Part shown: positions 32,890 through 44,811 of the stretch, one piece after another | How the letters are laid out: each line of letters opens with the position of its first letter | Numbering within the stretch: position 1 is the first letter of the stretch | NCBI GenBank assembly: GCA_032433765.1 | Contig: JAVIAB010000024.1 | Location: forward strand, 10,008,321-10,072,320 | Direction of reading: 5' to 3' | Origin: Megaustenia siamemsis | Lineage: Eukaryota; Mollusca; Gastropoda; Stylommatophora; Ariophantidae | Length of the DNA stretch: 64,000 nt | Position numbers and translations under genes: made by a program | The notes under the pieces: model-generated | The model's input: only the letters and a program-made list of their open reading frames with translations | Databases searched by the model: none | What the model was told of the DNA's origin: nothing

Positions 32890-34490
32890 GCCTTTATTAA
32901 AGATAAGAAAGAAAATCTGCTTAGTAATATAAGGGAACAAATGGTGAGATGGAAAGAGCACTTTGAAGAACTTTGAATAGACCCAGCTCAAATAATCCTC
33001 CAGATATACTACCAGCAGAAGAAGAGTTACACATTAACTGTGAAAAACCAAGCAAAGAAGAAATAATGAAAGCCATCAAACTATTAAAAGACGGTAAAGC
33101 CAGGGGACCAGATGAAATTCCTTCGGAAGCCATCAAGGCAGATATTAACACCTCTACCAAGATGTTACATAATCTATTGGATAAAATTTGGGAGAGAAAA
33201 ATACATACAGACTGGAAAGAAGGTTATATGATCAAGCTACCAAAGAAAGGAAGTTTACAGGAGTGCACAGATTATAGGGGAATTATGCTACTATCAGTGC
33301 CAGGGAAAATATTAAGCAGAATCATTCTGGAGAGACTAAAAGAGGCCATATAGAAACATTTGAGAGATGAACAAGCAGGTTTTAGGAAGAACAGATCATG
33401 TGCCGATCAAATAACTACTCTACGTATAATAGTTGAACAAAGTTTAGAACTAAAATTCCCACTTTATATTTGATTCATAGATTACGAAACGGCATTTGAT
33501 AGTTTAGACAGAAGAATGCTTTGGAAGTTGCTGAGTCATTACGGAATCCTCATAAAGTTTATTAACCTGATAAAAACAATGTATGAAGGAACGAAATGTA
33601 GTGTGGTGCCATAGATTGGATTATGAAAATAACTCAAAACAATAGAAATGGAATCCAGTGGTCACTGACCAAACAACTTGATGATTTAGACTTTGCTGAT
33701 GACATAGCTCTCCTACCACACAGCCATCAACAGATGCAGGATAAAATGAGCATATTTGATGAGAGATCACAACAGCTAGGACTGGATATTAATAGAGAAG
33801 ACAAACATTATGAGAATTAATACAGTTGGCAATAACCAAATAAAACTAGGAGAAATACCTCTATTATATGTACAATCTTACATATATCTGGGCAGTAATA
33901 CAGATAAAGATGGAGGTACAGAAATGATACCACAATAAGGATATCAAAAGCAAGAGGAGCTTTCATTGCACTTTGAATCAAAAGAAATTAGGTTACATAT
34001 AAAAATTAAAATTTTCAACTCAAATGTTAAGTCGGTCCTATTATATGGCTGTGAAACATGGAGAACAACAAAACTGACAATCTTGACAATCACGAAGGTA
34101 CAGACATTCATTAATGGATGCTTACGCAGAATAAAAGGATGGAAATGGCAGGACAAAATCACTAACATAGAATTATGGAAATATACCAGTCAAATACCAG
34201 TGGATAAAGAGATACAGCGAAGACGATGGCGCTGGATAGGACACACACTACGGAAGCCAACTGAGAGTATTACACAACAGGCCTTTTTTGGAATCCGCAG
34301 GGGAAAAGACAAAGAGGAAGACCAAGGAATTCTTGGATAAGACAGATAGAAGCAGAGATGAAGATGATGGGGAAGACATGGAATGATCTAAAAAGAATGG
34401 CAAAAAAACAGAACGACTTGGAAAGTGTTTGTTGAAGACCTACGCTCCACTGGGATCTAAAAAGGTAGAAGAGGAGAATATTGAAGATTG
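32890..34490 (+). mobile_element. LINE family B, longest copy (RT domain, broken)
   Basis: Frames in order: pre-RT helix (KPSKEEIMKAIKLLKDGKAR GPDEIP), RT core with DYRGIMLLSVPGKILSR, IDYETAFDSLDRRMLW, the catalytic block LDFADDIALL at about 33690, then LLYGCETWRTTKLTI and FINGCLRRIKGWKWQ. Stops and frameshifts occur at about 33350, 33470 and 33610. About 25 codons containing the conserved RQGC-L-SP RT block are missing at about 33605-33615, because CSVV runs directly into the IDWIMKI segment. The copy is therefore incapable of reverse transcription. The 3' end lies near 34490. Confidence 0.9.
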
Positions 34491-34710
34491 TCATAGAACT
34501 CAAACGGCTAGCGCAGTCGTAAACTGCGCATATGAACGATGATCTTCAGAGAAACAGACATTCGAGTATGTTAGTTGTAGGGACCTGTTGAATACAATCA
34601 CAAATAGGGGACAATGAAAATCAAAGCCTTCGGTAAAGATGGTAGCAGGGAACAAGTAATGGGATGTAACGCACACTCACACAAAGTATGATCACAGCTT
34701 TACAACAATA

Positions 34711-34800
34711 AACAATACATGACGTTTCGGCCAACAGGCTGTCTTCTTACAATAAACAGGAACAACACAAATTGTTATGGTGTCACTACACTTCAAGATC
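34711..34800. other. ACGTTTCGGCC-motif segment
   Basis: Contains GACGTTTCGGCCAACAGGCTG, resembling the terminus motif of the foldback element (ACGTTTCGGC). Could be an end fragment of a related element. Confidence 0.35.
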
Positions 34801-34823
34801 TATTCTCTCGTACTTATCTGAGT

Positions 34824-35291
34824 GGAACAACAACAGCAACAACAGCAGCAACAACAACAGCAACAGCAACAACAGCAGCAACAGCAGCAACAGCAGCAAC
34901 AGCAGCAACAGCAACAACAGCAACAACAGCAGCAACAACAGCAGCAACAACAGCAGCAACAAAAACAGCAACAACAACAACAACAGCAACGAAAACAGCA
35001 ACAACAGCAACAGCAACAACAGCAACAACAACAACAACAGCAACAACAAAAGCAACAACAACAACAGCAACAGCAGCAACAAAAACAGCAGCAACAACAG
35101 CAGCAACAGCAGCAACAAAACAGCAGCAACAAAAACAGCAACAACAACAACAACAGCAACAAAAACAACAACAACAACAGCAGCAACAACAGCAACAACA
35201 ACAACATCAACAGCAGAAACAGGAACAACAACAACAGCAAAAACAGCAACATCAACAGCAACAACAGCAAAAAAAGCAGCAACAACAACAG

Positions 35292-35326
<35 letters not shown>

Positions 35327-35660
35327 GCAACATCAGCAACATCAACAACAACAGCAACAACAACATCAACAACAGCAGCAACAACAACAGCTACAACAGC
35401 AACAACAGCATCAAAAACAACAACAGCATCAAAAACAACAGCAGCAACAAACAACAACAACAACAGCAACATCAACAACAACAGCAACAGCAAAAGCAAC
35501 AAAAACAGCAACAACAAAAGCAACAAAAACAGCTACAGCAACAACAACAACAGCAACATCAACAACAACAGCAACAACAAAACCAACAAAAACAGCTACA
35601 ACAACAGCAACAACGAAAATAGCAACAACAACAACAGCCACAACAACAACAACAACATCC
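34824..35660. repeat. (CAA/CAG)n trinucleotide array
   Basis: About 830 bp of CAA and CAG triplets with sparse CAT, GCA and ACG substitutions and a few frame-shifting deletions. All frames are open: Q/N/T on plus, L/V/C on minus. No ATG or splice context indicates a polyglutamine protein. Confidence 0.96.
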
Positions 35661-35764
35661 GTCATAATAAAAACAATGAGTTTATTCATCATCACGTTTC
35701 TCATCTGAACAAACAATAATCTTAAAATAATCTTGACATCGTGTAACCACTCTTAATCTGTCTC

Positions 35765-38700
35765 TCATACTTAGTTGAGTGACTGAGCTTGGCCACACTT
35801 TTAATAACGAGAGAGACTGGGCTTGACTGAACTTTTATTAACGAGAGAGACTGAGCTTGGCTGAACTTTTAATAACGAGAGAGACTGAGCTTGGCTAAAC
35901 TTTTAATAACGAGAGAGAGACTGAGCTTGGCTGAACTTTTACTAACGAGAGAGACTGAGCTTGGCTAAACTTTTACTAACGAGAGAGACTGGGCTTGGCT
36001 AAACTTTTTACTAACGAGAGAGACTGGGCTTGGCTAAACTTTTAATAACAAGAGAGAGACTGAGCTTGGCTAAACTTTTACTAACGAGAGAGACTGAGCT
36101 TGGCTAAACTTTTACTAACGAGAGAGACTGAGCTTGGCTAAACTTTTACTAACGAGAGAGACTGAGCTTGGCTAAACTTTTACTAACGAGAGAGACTGGG
36201 CTTTGCTAAACTTTTAATAACAAGAGAGAGACTGAGCTTGGCTAAACTTTTACTAACGAGAGAGACTGAGCTTGGCTAAACTTTTACTAACGAGAGAGAC
36301 TGGGCTTGGCTAAACTTTTAATAACGAGAGAGACTGAGCTTGGCTGAACTTTTACTAACGAGAGAGACTGAGCTTGGCTGAACTTTTACTAACGAGAGAG
36401 ACTGAGCTTGGCTAAACTTTTACTAACGAGAGAGACTGAGCTTGACTGAACTTTTACTAACGAGAGAGACTGAGCTTGACTGAACTTTTACTAACGAGAG
36501 AGACTGGGCTTGACTGAACTTTTACTAACGAGAGAGACTGAGCTTGACTGAACTTTTACTAACGAGAGAGACTGAGCTTGACTGAACTTTTACTAACGAG
36601 AGAGACTGAGATTGACTAAACTTTTACTAACGAGAGAGACTGAGCTTGGCTGAACTTTTACTAACGAGAGAGACTGAGCTTGGCTGAACTTTTACTAACG
36701 AGAGAGACTGAGCTTGGCTAAACTTTCAATAACGAGAGAGAGACTGAGCTTGACTGAACTTTTACTAACGAGAGAGACTGAGCTTGGCTGAACTTTTACT
36801 AACGAGAGAGACTGAGCTTGGCTGAACTTTTACTAACGAGAGAGACTGAGCTTGGCTGAACTTTTACTAACGAGAGAGACAGAGCTTGGCTAAACTTTCA
36901 ATAACGAGAGAGAGACTGAGCTTGGCTAAAATTTTACTAACGAGAGAGACTGAGCTTGGCTGAACTTTTACTAACGAGAGAGACTGAGCTTGGCTGAACT
37001 TTTACTAACGAGAGAGACTGAGCTTGGCTGAACTTTTACTAACGAGAGAGACTGAGCTTGGCTAAACTTTCAATAACGAGAGAGAGACTGAGCTTGACTG
37101 AACTTTTACTAACGAGAGAGACTGAGCTTGGCTGAACTTTTACTAACGAGAGAGACTGAGCTTGGCTGAACTTTTACTAACGAGAGAGACTGAGCTTGGC
37201 TGAACTTTTACTAACGAGAGAGACAGAGCTTGGCTAAACTTTCAATAACGAGAGAGAGACTGAGCTTGGCTAAAATTTTACTAACGAGAGAGACTGAGCT
37301 TGGCTGAACTTTTACTAACGAGAGAGACTGAGCTTGGCTGAACTTTTACTAACGAGAGAGACTGAGCTTGGCTAAACTTTCAATAACGAGAGAGAGACTG
37401 AACTTTTACTAACGAGAGAGACTCAGCTTGACTAAACTTTTAATAACGAGAGAGACTGAGCTTGGCTAAACTTTCAATAACAAGAGAGAGACTGAGCTTG
37501 ACTGAACTTTTAATAACGAGAGAGACTGAGCTTGGCTAAACTTTCAATAACAAGAGAGAGACTGAGCTTGACTAAACTTTTAATAACGAGAGAGACTGAG
37601 CTTGGCTAAACTTTCAATAACAAGAGAGACTGAGCTTGGCTAAACTTTTAATAACGAGAGAGAGACTGAGCTTGGCTAAACTTTTAATAACGAGAGAGAC
37701 TGAGCTTGGCTAAACTTTTACTAACGAGAGAGACTGAGCTTGGCTAAACTTTTAATAACGAGAGAGACTGAGCTTGGCTAAACTTTTACTAACGAGAGAG
37801 ACTGAGCTTGACTGAACTTTTAATAACGAGAGAGACTGAGCTTGGCTAAACTTTTAATAACGAAGAGAGACTGAGCTTGGCTAAACTTTTAATAACGAGA
37901 GAGACTGAGCTTGGCTAAACTTTTAATAACGAGAGACTGAGCTTGGCTAAACTTTTAATAACGAGAGAGACTGAGCTTGGCTAAACTTTTAATAACGAGA
38001 GAGAGACTGAGCTTGACTAAACTTTTAATAACGAGAGAGACTGAGCTTGGCTAAACTTTTAATAACGAGAGAGAGACTGAGCTTGGCTAAACTTTTAATA
38101 ACGAGAGAGATACTGGGCTTGACTAAACTTTTAATAACGAGAGAGACTGAGCTTGGCTAAACTTTTAATAACGAGAGAGAGACTGAGCTTGGCTAAACTT
38201 TTAATAACGAGAGAGAGACTGAGCTTGGCTAAACTTTTAATAACGAGAGAGAGACTGAGCTTGGCTAAACTTTTAATAACGAGAGAGAGACTGAGCTTGG
38301 CTAAACTTTTAATAACGAGAGAGAGACTGGGCTTGACTAAACTTTTAATAACGAGAGAGACTGAGCTTGGCTAAACTTTTAATAACGAGAGAGAGACTGA
38401 GCTTGGCTAAACTTTTACTAACGAGAGAGAGACTGAGCTTGACTAGACTTTTACTAACGAGAGAGAGAGAGAAAATGAGTTTGACTAAACTTTTACTAAC
38501 GAGAGAGTGAGAGAGAAAATGAGCTTGACTAAACTTTTACTAACGAGAGAGAGCCTGAGCTTGACTAAACTTTTACTAACGAGAGAGAGACTGAGTTTGA
38601 CTAAACTTTTACTAACGAGAGAGAGACTGAGTTTGACTAAACTTTTACTAACGAGAGAGAGACTGAGCTTGACTAAACTTTTACTAACATGAGAGAGACT

Positions 38701-39845
38701 GAGCTTGACTAAACTTTTACTAACGAGAGAGACTGAGATTGACTAAACTTTTACTAACGAGAGAGACTGAGCTTGACTAAACTTTTACTTACGAGAGAGA
38801 CTGAGATTGACTAAACTTTTACTAACGAGAGAGACTGAGATTGACTAAACTTTTACTAACGAGAGAGACTGAGATTGACTAAACTTTTACTAACGAGAGA
38901 GACTGAGATTGACTAAACTTTTACTAACGAGAGAGACTGAGATTGACTAAACTTTTACTAACGAGAGAGAGAGAAAATGAGCTTGACTAAACTTTTACTA
39001 ACGAGAGAGAGACTGAGCTTGACTAAACTTTTACTAACGATAGTGTGACTGAGCTTGACTAAACTTTTACTAACGAGAGAGACTGAGATTGACTAAACTT
39101 TTACTAACGAGAGAGACTGGGCTTCACTTAACTTTTACTAACATGAGAGAGAGACTGAGCTTGACTAAACTTTTACTAACGTGAGAGAGACTGAGCTTGA
39201 CTAAACTTTTACTAACGAGAGAGAGACTGAGCTTGACTAAACTTTTACTAACGAGAGAGAGACTGAGCTTGACTAAACTTTTACTAACGAGAGAGAGACT
39301 GAGCTTGACTAAACTTTTACTAACGAGAGAGAGACTGAGCTTGACTAAACTTTTACTAACGAGAGAGAGACTGAGCTTGACTAAACTTTTACTAACGAGA
39401 GAGAGTCTGAGCTTGACCAAACCTTTACCAACGAGATAGAGACTGAGCTTAGCTAATCTTTTACTAACGAGAGAGAGACTGAGCTTGACTAAACTTTTAC
39501 TAACGAGAGAGAGACTGAGCTTAGCTAATATTTTACTAACGAGAGAGAGACTGAGCTTGACTAAACTTTTACTAACGAGAGAGAGACTGAGCTTGACTAA
39601 ACTTTTACTAACGAGAGAGAGACTGAGCTTGACTAAACTTTTACTAACGAGAGAGAGACTGAGCTTGACTAAACTTTTACTAACGAGAGAGAGACTGAGC
39701 TTGACTAAACTTTTACTAACGAGAGAGAGTCTGAGCTTGACCAAACCTTTACCAACGAGAGAGAGACTGAGCTTAGCTAATCTTTTACTAACGAGAGAGA
39801 GACTGAGCTTGACTAAACTCTTACTAACAAGAAACAACTTTTACT
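35765..39845. repeat. 4.1-kb 34/36-bp satellite array
   Basis: About 118 units containing GAGAGACTGAGCTTGGCTAAAC or GCTTGACTAAAC and ACTTTTACTAACG or ACTTTTAATAACG. Unit length is 34 bp or, with one more GA, 36 bp. Variants segregate in blocks. At least two higher-order duplications are visible: 344 bp (about 36720 to 37063 repeated at 37064-37407) and 324 bp (39406 repeated at 39730). The 36-bp blocks yield artefactual TKLLLTRERLSL frames. Confidence 0.96.
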
Positions 39846-40110
39846 AACCAGCGAGAGAGACATTTCTCTTGTGTCTTAACTTTTTATATTTCCCCCTAAT
39901 TGTAATCCCAAGCACCTTCGTACATCCACTCAAATTTAGTCCCTCTGATTCCTTTCTCTCCTGTTTGCAACACCAATATGTCATATTCTTTTCCCCCCTG
40001 AGAACCTTCCAGATCGCCCTCCTTAAACTTTCGACCTTTGACACATTCATGGATCTATTTTTAAAATAATCTAATTCTGCCCCCACGCCCTGCAAGATTT
40101 CCTCTCCCAT
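39846..40110 (-). other. Unidentified minus-strand ORF, 88 aa
   Basis: Open from 40110 to 39844. The non-repetitive part reads like ordinary coding sequence (YWCCKQERKESEGLNLSGCT, basic C terminus), but nothing is recognised. It may be a retroelement fragment or chance. Confidence 0.25.
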
Positions 40111-40267
40111 TGATGGTTTAGCCGGTAGACTATCACAACATGAACATTGAAATCATGCATATACTGCATATTCTGATGTAACTACTACATACATTTATAA
40201 ATTAACAGAAAGCTAACGTCTCGCTATATAACCAGTTTTTAATTAGAAACATGAATACCCCATACAA

Positions 40268-40512
40268 AGCTGCGATAGCTCAGTGGTTAGTGAACTGGAC
40301 TATAAAACACAAGAGATCGGGTTCGATCCTGATCGACGGCTTCCGAATTCAGCCAGCCTTAAATGGGTACCGGATTTTCTCTGGGAAAGTATAGCGGCAC
40401 GGGCGTAATACTGACCACATTACCCCAAAAATCATGTGCTGAATGTCTGTTAAAATTATGGTCACTAACACCATATTCTCTACAATTCCAGTGGCGTGAC
40501 AGGGAAGTTTAT
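40268..40512 (+). mobile_element. SINE 1, near full length
   Basis: Head GCGATAGCTCAGTGGTTAG with B box GGGTTCGATCCTG, body CTGGGAAAGTATAGCGGCACG, tail CAGTGGCGTGACAGGG. Confidence 0.93.
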
Positions 40513-40551
40513 TTTACTTTCACCTGGTTCACTATTATCAACAGTGTTATT

Positions 40552-40627
40552 CAACGTACGCGCACACGCACACACACACACCGCGCGCACGCGCACGCGC
40601 ACGTGCACACGCACACGCACACCCACA
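40552..40627. repeat. Alternating purine-pyrimidine tract (CA/CG)n
   Basis: ACGCGCACACGCACACACAC-type run with a CGCGCGCACGCGCACGCGCA core; a candidate Z-DNA-forming sequence. Confidence 0.93.
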
Positions 40628-40665
40628 CTATGCACCATATCCATATCTCCTATACGTCACTTAGG

Positions 40666-41050
40666 CATCAGGAAGCATTGAAGGCTATGTCTGAAGTGTT
40701 CCTTGTTGCAGTTTCCTCATATTCCAAGTCCGGCTTGTTGCAGGAGCTGCTGAGTTAGGTGCTCTGTGCACACCGTGAGCTGTGTGTTTCATCCGTTTTG
40801 ATCATGTTCCGATATTCCAATTGTTTACTATGAATGCTGATATCGTGTGACAGGGAACAGTTGGACGTGTTCACTTTCTATGCGGTTTCGCCATGTCTTG
40901 TGGCGTGTGCTGAGACTGCTATGATAGGGACTACGGCTACCGTTCTTAGTTTGGGGGATGAGTTAGTAATTCGGATGATTCCACTGGCACGGGCGGTTGA
41001 GCAATTATGGATTTTAATTCGTTTGCAGTGATACCGGGGCCTTCCATAAC
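40666..41050 (+). repeat. Dispersed repeat P, copy 1
   Basis: About 385 bp repeated in opposite orientation at 48190-48583. SINE 1 tail-like sequence (CCTATACGTCACTT) occurs on both sides (about 40648 and 41072-41100), which suggests repeat P was inserted into such a tail. No coding domain recognised. Confidence 0.85.
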
Positions 41051-41067
41051 CAAACAACCAAATCCAT

Positions 41068-41107
41068 ATTTCCTATACGTCACTTGGCATGACGGGGGCT
41101 CTTTAAT
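41068..41107 (+). mobile_element. SINE 1 tail fragment
   Basis: CCTATACGTCACTTGGCATG followed by ACGGGGG, matching the SINE 1 3' end. Confidence 0.75.
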
Positions 41108-41613
41108 TGTTTTAAATACCATATACAACATATGTGGAGAAAGAATTATTGAATAAATTCAAACAAGGCCCGGCACGTAGAAAAAAAGTTGACTTTGATT
41201 AAGGTGGGGTTTAAATGACGTAAATGGCAATAATAGAGGCTGCAAGTAAAATGAGAACTAGAGTTTTGCATCTCCCCTCGACACATGCGAGTAAGATAAT
41301 GAAAGAGTGTAAGGACCATATGTGTGTTAGAGCTGTGTGTGACCTCCGAGACTCCCACGGTGAGGGAAGAACATAGTAGATTCACCTTTACTTGCCATGC
41401 ATGTCATAAGACGCGACTAACGAGGTTTGGGATCGTGTATGGCGTGCGCGGCGAGATTGGACACGCAATTTCCCAATGTGTTTTATGAAATGCTGGGACA
41501 AGTGATGGAGCGGATATGGGGAATTTCGGACTGCCATAAAACTGGTTCCATAGATAGAATAGAATTGATGTGGAGTTGTACCTTGTGTAATACAATTATC
41601 TACATCCACGCAG
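41108..41613. other. Intronic sequence with a small dispersed-repeat piece
   Basis: GTCATAAGACGCGACTAACG at about 41403 matches the repeat at 9065-9090. The remainder is unrecognised. Confidence 0.35.
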
Positions 41614-41643
41614 ATTACGAGAGTGATGAGAGAAACACTGAGA
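41614..41643 (+). CDS. Candidate 30-nt microexon, phase 0
   Basis: Acceptor AATTATCTACATCCACGCAG, 30 nt encoding ITRVMRETLR in frame 0 (frame 1 stops), donor GTAAGTAG. Ten-codon class. A TTAG-rich array starts about 45 nt into the following intron. Confidence 0.7.
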
Positions 41644-41689
41644 GTAAGTAGAGTGATCTTTCATTGTTTATCTTGTGATCAGGAAACAC

Positions 41690-42200
41690 TGACAAATTAG
41701 TTAGTTTGTGAGGTGGTTGGTTAGGTAGTTAGCGAGTTATAAAGTTAATTAGTTCGTTAGGTGGTTAGTTAGGTGATTAGTGAGTTATAAAGTTGGTTTG
41801 TTAGGTCGTTAGTGAATTAAAAGTTGGTTTGTTTGTTAGGTGGTTAGTTAGGTAGTTACGGAGTTATAACGTTAGTTAGGTGGTTAGTTAGGTAGTTAGT
41901 GAGTTATAAAGTTAGTTTGTTAGGTGGTTAGTTAGGTAGTTAGTGAGTTAAAAGTTAGTGTGTTAGGTGGTTAGTTAGGTAGTTAGTGAGTTATAACGTT
42001 AGTTAGGTGATTAGTTAGGTAATTAGTGAGTTATAAAGTTAGTTAGGTGGTTAGTTAGGTAGTTAGTCAGTTTGGTAGATAATTAGTTAGATGATGAGCT
42101 ATTTAATTATTAGTTAGATGATGAGCTATTTAATTATTAGTTAGATGATGAGCTATTTAATTATTAGTTAGATTATGAGCTATGTAATTAGTTAGTTCAG
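41690..42200. repeat. TTAG-rich minisatellite
   Basis: Irregular units built from GTTAGTTAGGTAGTTAGTGAG (roughly 36-50 bp), followed by three 27-bp units with TTAGATGATGAGCTATTTAA. Confidence 0.93.
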
Positions 42201-42317
42201 CAGTAAGCTTCATTGGTTGCTCATTTTCTGGATAGTTATTTAGTTGATTTAAAGAACAACGAACTTAGATATATATTTATATACACTAATAATATAAGAA
42301 AAAAAAAGATAAACATG

Positions 42318-42545
42318 TTTATACGTCATCGTCGTTGGGTGCCAACTCCAGGTCGAAGGTTGGCTACCACAGAGCGCCATTTTACACAGTCTCTTGTCTT
42401 GATGGTGCATGTTGTCATATACTTGTCCACCGTTGGATGTTATCGTTCACTTTAGTCATGGCCTGTATCTATCTCGACTACCTCGTACCTTCCCTTCCAA
42501 GTTGACTTTTAATAGGATATGTTGTCTCTTTACATTTATAAACAA
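42318..42545 (-). mobile_element. LINE family E 3' fragment
   Basis: Contains TCGAAGGTTGGCTACCACAG and the following segment of family E in minus orientation. Confidence 0.6.
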
Positions 42546-42766
42546 ATTCAGTTTGTCTGGTTGTGTATGTGTGTGTGTTATATATATATATATATATATA
42601 CAAACAAATTCAGTTGTCTTGTGTATGTGTGTGTGTGTTATATATATATATATACAAACAAATTCAGTTGTCTTGTGTATGTGTGTGTTATATATATATA
42701 TATATATATACAAACAAATTCAGTTGTCTGGTTGTGTATGTGTGTGTGTTATATATATATATATAT
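42546..42766. repeat. About 60-bp (TG)n(TA)n composite array
   Basis: Four units of ACAAACAAATTCAGTTGTCT followed by TG and TA microsatellite blocks of variable length. It ends at the 3' terminus of the adjoining family C LINE, so it could be an amplified TA tail. Confidence 0.92.
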
Positions 42767-43361
42767 GGCCCTTTTCGTCTTGTCAGACGGTCTAGTGGAG
42801 GCTATTGCGTATTTTTTTGAGGTATTGTTTTTGCCGAACAGCTTCTCTCGTGGCTAATTCTACCAATGTTTGATAAACACACGCGGTCACATAATGAACA
42901 GGTCAGGCTCGCTGGTCCACAGGGTTTACCATCCTTTTTCATGAGTCTCTTCTCTTCAAAGTCCTGTCTTAGAACAGTCTCAAATGTTGTTATACCATTC
43001 CTTATACGTGCTCTCCATGATGTGCGATCACTTGCCAGATGTTGCCAGTCGTTTTCACAGATGGAGAAGTCTTTCAGAGATGATTTGCAGATATCTCTAT
43101 ATCGTAGTTTAGGTCTGCCGATTTGTCGTTTACCGTGTTTTAGCTCGCCATATAGTATTTGCCTAGGAATGCGTTTTTCTTCCATCCGTTGGACATGCCC
43201 CAGCCATCTTAGCCTTCGACTTCTGAGCATCGACATGATTGTTAGGGTCTTAGCACGTTGCAGGACAGTTAAGTTGGTTATTTTGTCCTGCCATTTGATG
43301 TGCATTATTTTGCGGAGACATCGCATGTGGAAGACATTTAGTCTTTTTTCCTGGTTTGAAA
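42767..43361 (-). mobile_element. LINE family C copy 1 (5' truncated)
   Basis: Minus-strand element ending GAAAAGGGCC followed by a TA microsatellite, the same end as the copy at 55930-56722. The 5' side breaks within TTCAAACCAGG at about 43361 next to TA-rich DNA. It contains the open reading frame at 42802-43326. Confidence 0.9.
42802..43326 (-). CDS. LINE family C ORF2 C-terminal part, 174 aa
   Basis: Open frame whose N-terminal part is the post-RT region (MRCLRKIMHIKWQDKITNLT; RLRWLGHVQRMEEKRIPR; YGELKHGKRQIGRPKLRY) and whose C-terminus has a zinc-binding-like C-x2-C-x9-H-x3-C (CSLCDRVCLSNIGRISHERS then C). Differs from the 56071-56685 copy at only a few residues (e.g. KDFSICEN versus KDFICEN). 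No RT core is present because of 5' truncation. Intact frame implies recent insertion, not independent function. Confidence 0.85.
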   Translation of the reverse strand: MRCLRKIMHIKWQDKITNLTVLQRAKTLTIMSMLRSRRLRWLGHVQRMEEKRIPRQILYGELKHGKRQIGRPKLRYRDICKSSLKDFSICENDWQHLASDRTSWRARIRNGITTFETVLRQDFEEKRLMKKDGKPCGPASLTCSLCDRVCLSNIGRISHERSCSAKTIPQKNTQ

Positions 43362-43417
43362 TATATAATATATATACATCATAAATATTATGTATATATA
43401 TATATACACATGCATAA

Positions 43418-43790
43418 AAATGTTCAACTCTAATGTTAAGTCAGTCCTATTATATGGCTGTGAAACATGGAGAACAACAAAATTGACAATCATGAAGATA
43501 CAGACTTTCACTAATGGATGCTGACGCAGAATAAAAGGATGGAAATGGCAGGACAAAATCAATAACGTAGAATTATGAAAATGTACCAATCAAATGCCAG
43601 TGGATAAAGAGATATTGCGAAGACGATGGCGCTGGATAGGACACACACTGCGGAAGCCAACTGAGAGTATTACACAACAGGCCCTTTTTGGAGTCACAAA
43701 GGGAAAGGACAAAGAGGAAAACCAAGAAATTCTTGGATAAGACAGATAGAAGCAGAGATGAAGATGATGGGGAAGACATGGGTCTTTAAA
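43418..43790 (+). mobile_element. LINE family B 3' fragment
   Basis: Reads SVLLYGCETWRTTKLTIMKI, then IKGWKWQDKI, with stops; 3' truncated near 43790. Confidence 0.83.
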
Positions 43791-43959
43791 AAAAAGTTTA
43801 TTTAAATCTGTGTCTTTGAGGATACCGAAGAATCTGTTATTTTCGTTCGAGCTATCATTCAAACAGATTAAACTCATCTGTGGGACACTGCATATATATA
43901 TATATAACTGTTTTTGTAAATGTTTTATCCTAACGGGACATTCTTAATGTCATTTTCAG

Positions 43960-43980
43960 TCTGGAAAAAAGTCACGTCAT
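43960..43980 (+). CDS. Candidate 21-nt microexon, phase 0
   Basis: Acceptor CTTAATGTCATTTTCAG, 21 nt encoding SGKKSRH in frame 0, donor GTAAGC after CAT. Seven-codon class. The 27-bp array begins about 55 nt downstream. Confidence 0.65.
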
Positions 43981-44034
43981 GTAAGCAAAATAAGCAACAA
44001 GCAGAGTAGATTTGAAAAAAAAGAAAATATAAAT

Positions 44035-44706
44035 TATATGCGTAAATAAACATATAAAATGTATGTGCGTAAATAAAAATATAACATGTATGCGCGTAAA
44101 TAAAAATACATGTATGCGCATAAATAAAAATACAACATGTATGTGCGTAAATAAAAATACAACATGTATGTGCGTAAAGAAAATATAACATCTATGCGCG
44201 TAAATAAAAATACAACATGTATGCGCGTAAATAAAAATACATGTATGTGCGTAAATAAAAATACAACATGTATGTGCGTAAATAAAAATACATGTATGTG
44301 CGTAAATAAAAATACAACATGTATGTGCGTAAATAAAAATACAACATGTATGTGCGTAAATAAAAATACAACATGTATGTGCGTAAATACAAATACAACA
44401 TGCATGTGCGTAAATAAAAATACAACATGTATGTGCGTAAAGAAAATATAACATGTATGTGCATAAAGAAAAATATAACATGCATGTGCGTAAAGAAAAT
44501 ATAACATGTATGTGCGTAAAGAAAATATAACATGTATGTGCGTAAAGAAAAATATGCCATGTATGTGCGTAAAGAAAAAATATAACATGTGCATAAAGAA
44601 AAAATATAACATGTATGTGCGTAAAGAAAAATATAACATGTAGCGTAAAGAAAAATATAACATGTATGTGCATAAAGAAAAATATAACATGTATCTGCAT
44701 AAAGAA
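44035..44706. repeat. 27-bp tandem array
   Basis: About 25 units containing ATACAACATGTATGTGCGTAAA, with 24- to 28-bp length variants and a switch from AATAAAAATACAAC to AAAGAAAATATAAC units at about 44430. Minus-strand frames (CIFIYAHT) are artefacts. Confidence 0.95.
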
Positions 44707-44811
44707 ATATATAACATACGTGACAATGTAAAGAAATGTGATGATCCAGTAAATCGTGTTTACATACAGCGAAGTAAACAAAGTACAATGTGGCAGCTTT
44801 ACTGAGAGAGA

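Noticed and set aside
34719..35719. Polyglutamine/polythreonine protein
   Set aside because: A CAA/CAG microsatellite open in every frame, with frame-shifting deletions.
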